Positions 1 through 6,389 of a stretch of DNA of 7,263 nt are shown here, piece by piece. Within the stretch, counting starts at the first letter, position 1, and every line of letters begins with the position of its first letter. The notes under the pieces are model-generated. The model was not told the origin of the DNA. It saw only the letters and a program-made list of their open reading frames with translations, and ran no database searches. This DNA comes from Spirochaetaceae bacterium (GTDB taxonomy: Bacteria; Spirochaetota; Spirochaetia; SZUA-6; Fen-1364): the NCBI GenBank assembly GCA_003154555.1, contig PMDT01000017.1, forward strand, positions 27,090 through 34,352, given 5' to 3'. The translations under genes were made by a program, and so were the position numbers.

Positions 1-758
1 ACCGTGTATCCGACAATGTAGGCGGACTGGCAGATGCCCTGGTCCTGGTCGGTCTTTTCCTGTTTCGCGCGGAAGTCTTGCAGGACCAGATTGGAGAGGT
101 GGGTCCAGAATCGGAAGCCGAAGTCGGTGGGATCGAGGACCGACGCGGCAGCCTTCTTGGGACGCGTCGACGCGTCCTCCATCCATTGCCGCACGGAAAC
201 CTCGCTGCCACGGAGGGCCCCGAGGAGCTTCGTCTCCGCGTAGGCCGCGTTCTTTCCGTCCTGTAAATAGCGGCTGAGCTTTGCCACGGCGGCGTCGATC
301 AGCTCCGTCCCCATGCATGCATGCGGGACGACGAGCGGGTCCAGGCCGTCGGGAAACTGCAGCCGCACGATGCCTTTCACGCCGGGCGCGCTCGTTTCCA
401 GGAGCGCTCCCAGCTGCCCCTTCACATCCGCGGTGATGATGCCGGCGGCGGGCAGTGGGGAAGGCGCAGTCTCCTCCCGCGGAAAGGGCCGGCCCGGCTC
501 CACGCTGAGCCGGCGGTACTCCTCCGCGAGGGCCAGGCCGGGGTAATCCGCAATGGTCACGATCCGGGGCTTCCCCCCCTCAACCGAGACAACCGTGAGA
601 TCGGGCAGATCGGCGATTGCCGCTTCGATCTCCCCCGACTGTACCTGGCCCCTGGCAAGGGAGGCCGCGAACTGGCGCAGATCGATCGTCGCGCTTTTCG
701 TGCGGACCGCGAACGCCTGCAGGAGGGGGAGCAGATCGGTGGCAAGCATATCGTGCAT
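1..758 (-). CDS. Unrecognised soluble protein, 3' end cut by window edge
   Basis: An uninterrupted frame runs from ATG 758 to the left edge of the window, giving 252 full codons with no stop; the C-terminus is missing. The protein begins MHDMLATDLLPLLQAF and has no signal peptide or membrane segment, so it is probably cytoplasmic. Residues 1-80 look mostly helical with a short strand region (LTVVSVEGG), 93-106 are a Pro/Ala-rich linker, and 160-230 form an amphipathic region containing KLSRYLQDGKNAAY and FGFRFWTHLSNLVLQDF. I recognise no catalytic motif and assign no function; the overall style recalls conserved hypothetical proteins of spirochaetes, but that is an impression. A second in-frame ATG lies at 749. 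The promoter at 761-789 would start transcription near 754, which favours a leaderless message from ATG 749; ATG 758 has only a weak upstream GGA at 768-770. The gene is divergent from the operon starting at 874. Reality of the gene is supported by codon-like composition and the promoter; function is unknown. Confidence 0.8.
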   Translation of the reverse strand, partial: MHDMLATDLLPLLQAFAVRTKSATIDLRQFAASLARGQVQSGEIEAAIADLPDLTVVSVEGGKPRIVTIADYPGLALAEEYRRLSVEPGRPFPREETAPSPLPAAGIITADVKGQLGALLETSAPGVKGIVRLQFPDGLDPLVVPHACMGTELIDAAVAKLSRYLQDGKNAAYAETKLLGALRGSEVSVRQWMEDASTRPKKAAASVLDPTDFGFRFWTHLSNLVLQDFRAKQEKTDQDQGICQSAYIVGYT

Positions 759-759
759 A

Positions 760-777
760 AAGTGTAGTCCAACACTT
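760..777. promoter_or_regulatory. Inverted repeat over the leftward -10 box, possible operator
   Basis: AAGTGT (760-765) and ACACTT (772-777) are perfect inverted copies separated by six bases. The repeat covers the whole -10 box of the leftward promoter, the usual place for a repressor site. Arms of 6 bp can occur by chance, and I found no second copy at the other promoters, so the operator reading is only a suggestion. Confidence 0.3.
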
Positions 778-789
778 CTGCCCGTTCAA
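761..789 (-). promoter_or_regulatory. Sigma70-type promoter for the leftward gene
   Basis: On the minus strand the -35 box TTGAAC (789-784) and the -10 box TACACT (766-761) are separated by exactly 17 bases. Each box matches the consensus at 4 of 6 positions. The predicted transcription start is near 754, between the two candidate start codons (758 and 749), so the message may have almost no leader. This is found by eye and is not experimentally supported. Confidence 0.5.
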
Positions 790-825
790 GTTCGGGGGTT
801 GGCCGGGCGCAAAAGTTGAGTTGCC

Positions 826-854
826 TTGAAATGTGCCGTCGCGCCGAGTAGACT
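826..854 (+). promoter_or_regulatory. Sigma70-type promoter for the rightward operon
   Basis: TTGAAA (826-831, 5 of 6 consensus) and TAGACT (849-854, 4 of 6) are separated by exactly 17 bases. Transcription would start near 861, leaving a leader of about 13 bases before GTG 874, with AGGGA (868-872 region) as a close-set ribosome binding site. It is back to back with the leftward promoter: the two -35 boxes are mirror images (CTTGAA in both) and 36 bases apart, room for one shared regulator. Confidence 0.55.
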
Positions 855-873
855 GTAGAACGAGACAGGGACA

Positions 874-2064
874 GTGAAGCTCTCGACGTCGATACCGCTC
901 CTATTCATGCTCTTTGCAGTGGCGGCTTTGCCGGTTTCGGCCCAGCAGCAGACCCCCTTGGTATGCCTTGTCTACACGATACAAGACCTCTCCCCGCCCG
1001 GCTCCGACACGGGTGCCTATGAACAGACGCTCACCGACGCGGTGAGCGCGGCGGCAGGCGCGCACGGGTACAAGCTGGTGCCTGCCTCCGCGTGGCGGGA
1101 TGCCGCCGCGGCCTCGCAGTCACTCGACCCGTCACGGATCGCCACGCAGGCGGCATCGCTGGCGGTGGCGCGCGCCGTCAGCGCGGACGTGGCGGTGACG
1201 GGCTCCTTTGTTGTGGAGAACGACCAGATCTACTATTCGATCCAATGCTGGGACGTCGCTGCGGGAAAACTCGCGGCGGGTATCCAGGATACCACGCCCT
1301 TCAACCTCGCCTTTTTCTCGCAGCTGGATGAAAGCCTCACCACGTTGTTCCCTTCGGTGCGCCTGGAAACGAATACGTCGCCACGGCTGGTCTTCACGTC
1401 CCCTGACGAGGGGATGGAGGTCATCCTTTCCGGGGACGTCGATATCGGGCAGATCAGCGGCGGCCGGGTGAGCTGGCCGGTGACCGAAATGCCCCCCGGA
1501 ACGAAGATCGTCGTGGAAAAGCGCAAGACCGGGTTCCACACCGATCGCCAGACTGTCACGCTGGTCACGGGCAAGGAGATCCCCCTGACGCGGCTGACTC
1601 CCCTCCACACTACTTCCGTGGAGCTTTCGGAAACCGTCGGCCAGCTTCTGGGCGTGGGTGCCACCCTGCGGGCCTATGCAATACCGGACTGGCTTTATTT
1701 CTATGCCGGCGCGTATCCGTGGATTCAGCCGCCGGCCACGGTCGCTCTTCGCGCTGCTTTCCATTTCGACAACCAGCTCGGGCTCGGCGGCTACCTCTTC
1801 TTCTCTCCCGGCTCCTGGTTTCGCATTGGATTGGCAGGTGGCGCCGGGGTCATTTTTACCGCCATGAGCACGCCAGGGTTTCCCGTGTACGCCGATTTCT
1901 ATGTGGACGTCGCACGCCTCTCCCTGGAGTTCGACCTGCCGCGTGTCGCTTTTTTTCTTCGGCCGGAGTTTAAATACACCCTGGGCCTGGGAACGAATCT
2001 GCTGGGCAAGGGCTGGTTGATGAGCAACGGCCCGGTCGTGTCTCTTGGCATCGTGCTCAGATGA
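874..2064 (+). CDS. Exported TolB_N/FlgO-like + PEGA-like + beta-barrel-like envelope protein
   Basis: The 396-residue product starts at GTG 874, which gives a clear signal peptide: Lys2, a hydrophobic core (about 8-19) and a signal peptidase I site VSA|Q after residue 23. Residues about 27-160 resemble the TolB N-terminal/FlgO fold: a strand (LVCLVYTIQDLS), a helix (YEQTLTDAVSAAAGAHGYKL), then SADVAVTGSFVVENDQIYYSI followed by WDVAAGKL, as in proteins that bind or organise envelope partners. Residues about 171-240 look like a PEGA-type beta module (VILSGDVDIGQI, then MPPGTKIVVEKRKTGF). Residues about 248-396 alternate aromatic and small residues in short amphipathic strands (WLYFYAGAYPW, GLGGYLFF, FRIGLAGGAGVIF, FFLRPEFKYTLGLG) and end SLGIVLR, consistent with a small outer-membrane barrel, although the last residue is Arg rather than the classic Phe. 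Domain names are from pattern recognition and were not searched. It is the first gene of a two-gene operon, overlapping the lipoprotein gene by 4 bases. It may anchor the lipoprotein or another partner at the outer membrane. Confidence 0.85.
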   Translation: MKLSTSIPLLFMLFAVAALPVSAQQQTPLVCLVYTIQDLSPPGSDTGAYEQTLTDAVSAAAGAHGYKLVPASAWRDAAAASQSLDPSRIATQAASLAVARAVSADVAVTGSFVVENDQIYYSIQCWDVAAGKLAAGIQDTTPFNLAFFSQLDESLTTLFPSVRLETNTSPRLVFTSPDEGMEVILSGDVDIGQISGGRVSWPVTEMPPGTKIVVEKRKTGFHTDRQTVTLVTGKEIPLTRLTPLHTTSVELSETVGQLLGVGATLRAYAIPDWLYFYAGAYPWIQPPATVALRAAFHFDNQLGLGGYLFFSPGSWFRIGLAGGAGVIFTAMSTPGFPVYADFYVDVARLSLEFDLPRVAFFLRPEFKYTLGLGTNLLGKGWLMSNGPVVSLGIVLR

Positions 2065-3095
2065 GGCGCCTGGCCCGTGCCGCGGCTGCCGCGGCGATCG
2101 CAGCCCTTCTCCTCAGCTCCTGTGACGTGCTTTTCAAGGGCCGTTTCGCGTCGGACGTTGCACAGACGACCGCGCGCATCGACCTCTCATCGTCCATATC
2201 TGCCTCGGCCGCGAGCTCCTTCACGCTGTCGATCATCGCGGCGGGAAACCTCGAGTTCGTCCTGCTCGTCTCCGGCCTGAACTTCGACAGTTCCTTGCCG
2301 CACCTGCTGGTCTTTTCCCCGCAGCTCAAGCCCGAGCAGTCCTGGTCAATCGACGATCTTGCAGCTGTGCCGCCGCTGGGCATCCCCTTCACAGGGGGCA
2401 CCCCGCTCTTCCACCTCGCCGACGGCAAGGTCGTCATCGGCAATCTCCAGACCTCGCCCTCCGCAACGGGGCTCACGCCGGACGCAAAGCTGCCCTCGGT
2501 CGTGCTCGGCGGTTGGACCATCGAAGGACCACAGCCGACATTCCTGACCTGGTCCTCCCTCCGCGAGGACATCGGGGCAAAAATGCTGTTCTATTTCGAG
2601 TATCCCGGCGACTGGAGCGCGCAGACGGCCAGGTCGCACCTTGTCTCCTCGGGGACGACACAGTACGACCTGGTGGGCGTTTTCACCAATCCCACGGATA
2701 GCAACAACAATACGGCGTTGATGGCTTTCTCTGAAATGAACACCTCGCAAGGCGCCATCCATTTCATCCTGGTCCCGAAAAACGCCGATTTCATCAACCA
2801 GTTTCCGGGCCCGCCCATCATGGAGAACACGCAGTACACCGACACGCAGTTCGTGAAAACCGGCCTGGAAAGCGACGCCTTGTGGATCACGACCGACAGC
2901 ATCATCGGTTACGATGCACATGCGCGCGCGCTCGTCCGCTTCAGCCCTCCGCCTTCGGATCCCAGCGTCGAGACGCGGCTGGAGGTCTCCGGTCACCCGG
3001 AGAACGGGCTGGTCGCCTTCAGCTTTGCCGGCGGCTACTACTGCACGTGGGATCCCGCGACACGGACCCTGACGCGCTACGAGAAGTGGTGGTAG
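2061..3095 (+). CDS. Lipoprotein of unknown function, coupled to the upstream barrel protein
   Basis: The 344-residue product begins at ATG 2061, inside the stop region of the preceding gene (ATGA), with no Shine-Dalgarno sequence of its own, so translation is probably coupled. The N-terminus is a lipoprotein signal: MRR, an Ala/Leu-rich core, and the lipobox LSS|C with the lipidated Cys at residue 21. The residue after it is Asp, which in E. coli would keep a lipoprotein at the inner membrane; spirochaetes follow other rules. The mature part is mostly predicted beta strands with many Thr/Ser/Asn residues and no transmembrane segment. The C-terminal part carries propeller-like phrases (DALWITTDSIIGYDAHARALV; YYCTWDPATRTLTRYEKWW), so a beta-propeller or beta-sandwich fold is possible. 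I do not recognise the family. The context suggests it works with the 874-2064 protein in the envelope. Its stop lies 4 bases from the stop of the convergent kinase gene. Confidence 0.85.
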   Translation: MRRLARAAAAAAIAALLLSSCDVLFKGRFASDVAQTTARIDLSSSISASAASSFTLSIIAAGNLEFVLLVSGLNFDSSLPHLLVFSPQLKPEQSWSIDDLAAVPPLGIPFTGGTPLFHLADGKVVIGNLQTSPSATGLTPDAKLPSVVLGGWTIEGPQPTFLTWSSLREDIGAKMLFYFEYPGDWSAQTARSHLVSSGTTQYDLVGVFTNPTDSNNNTALMAFSEMNTSQGAIHFILVPKNADFINQFPGPPIMENTQYTDTQFVKTGLESDALWITTDSIIGYDAHARALVRFSPPPSDPSVETRLEVSGHPENGLVAFSFAGGYYCTWDPATRTLTRYEKWW

Positions 3096-3099
3096 GAGA

Positions 3100-6000
3100 T
3101 CACTCGACCGTGGGGAGCCAGACGCGGAACGTGGTACCCACACCCGATTCGCTTTCGACCTCGATCCTGCCCCCCGATTCCGACACCGTGCTGCGGCAGA
3201 CCGAAAGGCTCAGGCCCACTCCCTTGACCCGCGCTTGAGGCGAATCGGCGGCGGCAAATTCCCCTTTCGTCGTGAAGAACGGGGTGAACATACGCGGGAT
3301 GTCCTCTCGTGGGATGCCGCAGCCGGTGTCACGCACCTCCACAAAGGCGGCGTGAGGTCCAGTCCCCGTCCGTATCGAAAGGGTGCGCACGGGTCGGTCC
3401 AGCATGGCATCCAGCGCATTGCTCAGGAGAGAAGTGAGAACGAACACGGCACGGGACCGGTGAACGCGGACGGGCGGCGTCTCGGGCATGTCGAGAACGA
3501 CTTTCACGCTCATCTCTTCGAATCTCCTCTCGAAGACGCGAAGAAGCAGTCCGATGAGGAGATTCAACTGGCACGTCTCGCTTCCCGGCTCAGAGGAGAC
3601 GGTGAGCCCCTGGAGCTGCGCCGTGATGTCGACCAGGCGATCGACGCCCTTCAAGGCTTCATCGGCGAATGATCGCGCGACGGTGGAGAGACCGGGAGCT
3701 TCCCGCAGCATGTCCAGGTAGCCCTTCACGACCGTGTTGATATTGTTGAACTGGTGGGCAATGCCGCCGGCCAGGGTGCCAAGACTTTCCAGGCGCTGCG
3801 CCTGGATGAGACGGGCCTGGATCGACTTTTCTTCCGTCATGTCGCGCGCGATCACGGCAACCCCCGCGGTCCGTCCATCCGGGTCACGAATCGGGGCGAG
3901 CGCGCAGGCGACGGCAATCGACGTGCCGTCCCGTTTGCGGGCGCTCGCCTCGAAGAGCTGCGCCTCCCGGCCTTCTTTCACCTTCTCCCAGAAGGGCCGC
4001 GTTGCCTCCTGCCCGTCGCGGCTCATGAGGGCCGCGACGGGTTTGCGGAGCATTTCCTCGGCGGTGTAACCAAAAACCTCCTCCGCCCCCTTGTTCCAAC
4101 TCGTCACAAGCTCCTCCATGTCCACGCCGAATATCGCCTCCCGCGCGGACTCCACGAGCGTGGCGAGCCGCAGGATCCTCTCCTCCGCGCGACGGTGCTC
4201 GGTGATGTCCTTGGAGAGCCCGAACGTGCCGATGATGCGGCCGCGCGCGTCGCGCAGCGGCATCTTGGTGGTCGCCACCCACGTCTCGTGACCGTCGGGC
4301 CACGTCTCCTTTTCCTCGACGTCGATGATCGGAGTGCCCGACTGGATGATGGCCTGCTCGGCGTCAAAGGCAGGCTGCGCGTGCGCCGGCGCGAAAAAGT
4401 CGAAATCCGTCCTGCCAATGGCCTGGGAGGGATCGCCCAGGCTGAGAGCGCCCGCCATGGATTTGTTGACGAGCACGAAACGGCTGCGTTCGTCCTTGAA
4501 GTAGATATGGTCGGGGAGAGTATCCATCAGGATGGCGCTCAGCGCGCGCTCGCGCTCCAGGGTGTCGATCACGCGCTGGCGCGCGGTGGAGAGCAGTGAG
4601 CTGTTGAGCAGGCTGTTCAGCTGCACGCAGAATGATTCGTAGATCGTGGAGTCGCGCTGCCCGGGCTCGAAGACGATATAGCCGATCTGGTCCTCGCGGA
4701 AGAATGTCGACATGGCGATGAGCGTGCGACGACGCTCCTGGGGCAGGAAACGAGGCGGCAGGAACGCTTCCGCAGGCGAAAAGGCCCTGTCGCTCTCCTC
4801 CACGGCGGCGGGTTTTCCGTCCACCCACGCGAGGGTCGCTTCGGCACGATCCGGGACGGTCCAGGCGTCCTCCCGCCGATGACGCTTCCCCCCGGGGTAG
4901 CAGGCGATGAAGCATGTCCTGATGTCGAGGAGCGTGAGCTCGTCTGCCAGATCGCTCATGAGCTCGCGCATGGAGGCGCCCGACGCAAGGCGCTCCGTGA
5001 CGCGGCGTAGCAGCGCAAGATGCCGGAGCAGGTCGCTGAAGTGCTTGCCCTGCTCAAGGCGCAGCGAATCGGACAGGAGCATGAGCGCCTTTTCGAACCA
5101 GGTCTGCAACGTCTCCACGACGTCCCGTGACCGCGCCGCCGCAAGCAGCTCCGCCTGGAGTGCCGTGATCAGGGTCTGCCATGCGGCAAGATCGATCCCT
5201 CCGGCGATCTCGTCGTTCAGGATTTCCTGGAAGCTTTCCAGGAACGCTTCGGTGCCCGCATTCTCCGCCAGCCGCAGCAGTGCGCGCCGGACCGCGTCTG
5301 GTGAATGTTCGGGGAGGCGCGGCGTGATCCCCGTGAGGCAGCTGTCCACGATCTCGACCGCGCTTCGTGGCGCGCCTCCGGCGCGCCCGGGGCGCGTGGG
5401 CAGGGAGTCGAGGGCGATAACGGCCCGTGGGAGGCATCCACATGAAGTCCGCAACACGAGCTGGGGTGGCAGCACCATTTCCATGGGCGCGGCGTTCCCC
5501 CGGGCGAGTTCCGCGGCCAGGGTCGCGGCTGTTTTGCCCTGCTCGATCAGGCGCTGGCCGACCGTCGTGATGGCAGGCGCGACAAACTGGGCATCGGGGA
5601 TGTCATCGAAGCCGATGAGAGAGACATCGCGGGGAACGGAGAAGCCCCGGTCGCGGAGCTCTTCCAGCGCGCCAATTGCCATTTCATCGCTTGCGGCGAC
5701 CAGGGCCTGGAAATCAAGCTTTTCGTGGCGCTGGAAGTGCTCCGCGAGCGCCCGCCGCCCGCCGGCCCGCGTGAAGTCCCCGGCTATCCACAGCGCGGGG
5801 TCCTCTTCGAGGCCTCGCGCCCGCACAAAGTCCCTGTATGTCGCGAATCGCTCCTGTGCTTCCTTGTTCAGCTCTGGGCCTTTGAGAAAGGCGACCCTGC
5901 GCGGCTTGTGCACATCGACAAGGTGCTCCATTGCAGAGCGCATTCCCGCTCTGTTGTCGGTGAAAATGCTGGGCACCCCTTCGATCTTGATGCCGATGCT

Positions 6001-6297
6001 CACCCGCGGTATTCCCTCGAAGCGCGCGAGCAGCGTGACGATGCGCTCATAGGTGAGATAGGACCCCTGGGTCCCGGTGGCCATCACAAGCGCGTCGATG
6101 GACCCCGGGGTGATGTAGTCGAAGATGACGTTGCTCTGGTATTCGTGCCCGATCGGCGTTCCCAGGATCCTGCCGGAAAACACGATGAGGTTCGCGTCCA
6201 GGCTTCGACTCCCGATGGAAACTCCGTCAATGATCTGCCGCGCATATCCGGAAACGAGCTGGTCGATCAGGAGACCCAGGGTAATGCGGTTCTTCAT
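3100..6297 (-). CDS. Headless LacI-like sensor fused to GAF/PAS/PAS histidine kinase
   Basis: The start is ATG 6297 (MKNRITLGLLID), giving 1065 residues. It has GGAGAGG 9 bases upstream (6313-6307), and the promoter at 6327-6355 places more upstream starts (GTG 6339, ATG 6324) outside or at the very edge of the message. Residues about 5-285 are a periplasmic-binding-protein type I fold of the LacI/GalR class: IFTDNRAGMRSAMEHL, RRVAFLKG, LVAASDEMAIGALEELRDRGF, DVSLIGFDD, ITTVGQ. There is no helix-turn-helix head, signal peptide or membrane segment, so it senses a ligand in the cytoplasm. SCGC follows at 285-288. A helical region (about 315-425), a GAF-like region (430-575) and two PAS domains (about 582-706 and 708-825) come next. 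The kinase core has H848 in GGIAHQFNN, the N box around N960 (LLSNALDAM), D990 in DTGCGIP, an F box (MFTPFFTT, 1003-1009) and a G2 box (KGVGLSLS, from 1025). The core looks intact, but the residue after His is Gln, not Asp/Glu. There is no receiver domain; the partner regulator is not in the window. The ligand is unknown, sugar-like by family. Confidence 0.93.
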   Translation of the reverse strand: MKNRITLGLLIDQLVSGYARQIIDGVSIGSRSLDANLIVFSGRILGTPIGHEYQSNVIFDYITPGSIDALVMATGTQGSYLTYERIVTLLARFEGIPRVSIGIKIEGVPSIFTDNRAGMRSAMEHLVDVHKPRRVAFLKGPELNKEAQERFATYRDFVRARGLEEDPALWIAGDFTRAGGRRALAEHFQRHEKLDFQALVAASDEMAIGALEELRDRGFSVPRDVSLIGFDDIPDAQFVAPAITTVGQRLIEQGKTAATLAAELARGNAAPMEMVLPPQLVLRTSCGCLPRAVIALDSLPTRPGRAGGAPRSAVEIVDSCLTGITPRLPEHSPDAVRRALLRLAENAGTEAFLESFQEILNDEIAGGIDLAAWQTLITALQAELLAAARSRDVVETLQTWFEKALMLLSDSLRLEQGKHFSDLLRHLALLRRVTERLASGASMRELMSDLADELTLLDIRTCFIACYPGGKRHRREDAWTVPDRAEATLAWVDGKPAAVEESDRAFSPAEAFLPPRFLPQERRRTLIAMSTFFREDQIGYIVFEPGQRDSTIYESFCVQLNSLLNSSLLSTARQRVIDTLERERALSAILMDTLPDHIYFKDERSRFVLVNKSMAGALSLGDPSQAIGRTDFDFFAPAHAQPAFDAEQAIIQSGTPIIDVEEKETWPDGHETWVATTKMPLRDARGRIIGTFGLSKDITEHRRAEERILRLATLVESAREAIFGVDMEELVTSWNKGAEEVFGYTAEEMLRKPVAALMSRDGQEATRPFWEKVKEGREAQLFEASARKRDGTSIAVACALAPIRDPDGRTAGVAVIARDMTEEKSIQARLIQAQRLESLGTLAGGIAHQFNNINTVVKGYLDMLREAPGLSTVARSFADEALKGVDRLVDITAQLQGLTVSSEPGSETCQLNLLIGLLLRVFERRFEEMSVKVVLDMPETPPVRVHRSRAVFVLTSLLSNALDAMLDRPVRTLSIRTGTGPHAAFVEVRDTGCGIPREDIPRMFTPFFTTKGEFAAADSPQARVKGVGLSLSVCRSTVSESGGRIEVESESGVGTTFRVWLPTVE

Positions 6298-6306
6298 GCT
6301 CCTCGG

Positions 6307-6313
6307 CCTCTCC
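6307..6313 (-). promoter_or_regulatory. Ribosome binding site deciding the kinase start
   Basis: GGAGAGG on the minus strand lies 9 bases before ATG 6297. A second purine run, GAGGAG, sits almost against the ATG. No comparable site precedes the upstream in-frame starts at 6339 and 6324, so ATG 6297 is preferred. Confidence 0.6.
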
Positions 6314-6326
6314 GCCCGGCGCATCA

Positions 6327-6355
6327 ACTGTAGGCGCACCCCGGCCAGACGTCAA
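6327..6355 (-). promoter_or_regulatory. Sigma70-type promoter for the sensor kinase gene
   Basis: On the minus strand TTGACG (6355-6350, 5 of 6 consensus) and TACAGT (6332-6327, 4 of 6) are separated by exactly 17 bases. Transcription would begin near 6320, giving a leader of about 23 bases to ATG 6297. The promoter lies in the 92-base gap after the beta-propeller gene, so the kinase can be expressed separately from it. I see no T-tracted hairpin in the gap, so readthrough from the upstream gene is also possible. Confidence 0.6.
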
Positions 6356-6389
6356 GCGCAGGATAGTTCGGAAGCGAAGAGTCGCGCGG

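Noticed and set aside
312..323. Perfect 12-base palindrome made of three CATG units
   Set aside because: It lies inside the leftward coding frame (encoding PHACM), has no spacer or second copy, and is likely chance.
321..767. Plus-strand frame of 148 codons near the left edge
   Set aside because: The minus strand here carries a longer uninterrupted frame reaching the window edge, with a promoter at its start and more protein-like composition.
2346..3143. Minus-strand frame of 265 codons opposite the lipoprotein gene
   Set aside because: Arg-rich shadow of the lipoprotein gene, and it would overlap the kinase stop; the plus-strand frame has a lipobox and translational coupling.
3754..4599. 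Open frame of 281 codons on the plus strand opposite the kinase PAS region
   Set aside because: Arg/His-rich composition, no recognisable fold, entirely inside the antisense of conserved PAS and H-box sequence.
4907..6052. Open frame of 381 codons on the plus strand opposite the kinase gene
   Set aside because: It is Ser/Arg-rich low-complexity protein with no domain pattern, lies wholly antisense to a clear LacI-like/kinase coding region, and is what high-GC codon bias produces on the opposite strand.
3100..6297. Annotation of the kinase as a LacI-family transcription repressor
   Set aside because: The ligand-binding part matches LacI/GalR, but there is no helix-turn-helix and the C-terminal two thirds are signalling and kinase domains.
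6298..6339. Longer kinase start at GTG 6339 (14 extra residues)
   Set aside because: It lies within the spacer of the predicted promoter, has no good ribosome binding site, and the extra residues are basic and not part of the binding fold.
6356..6389. Possible terminator after the beta-propeller gene
   Set aside because: Only 4-bp stems can be drawn and there is no T run on the minus strand.
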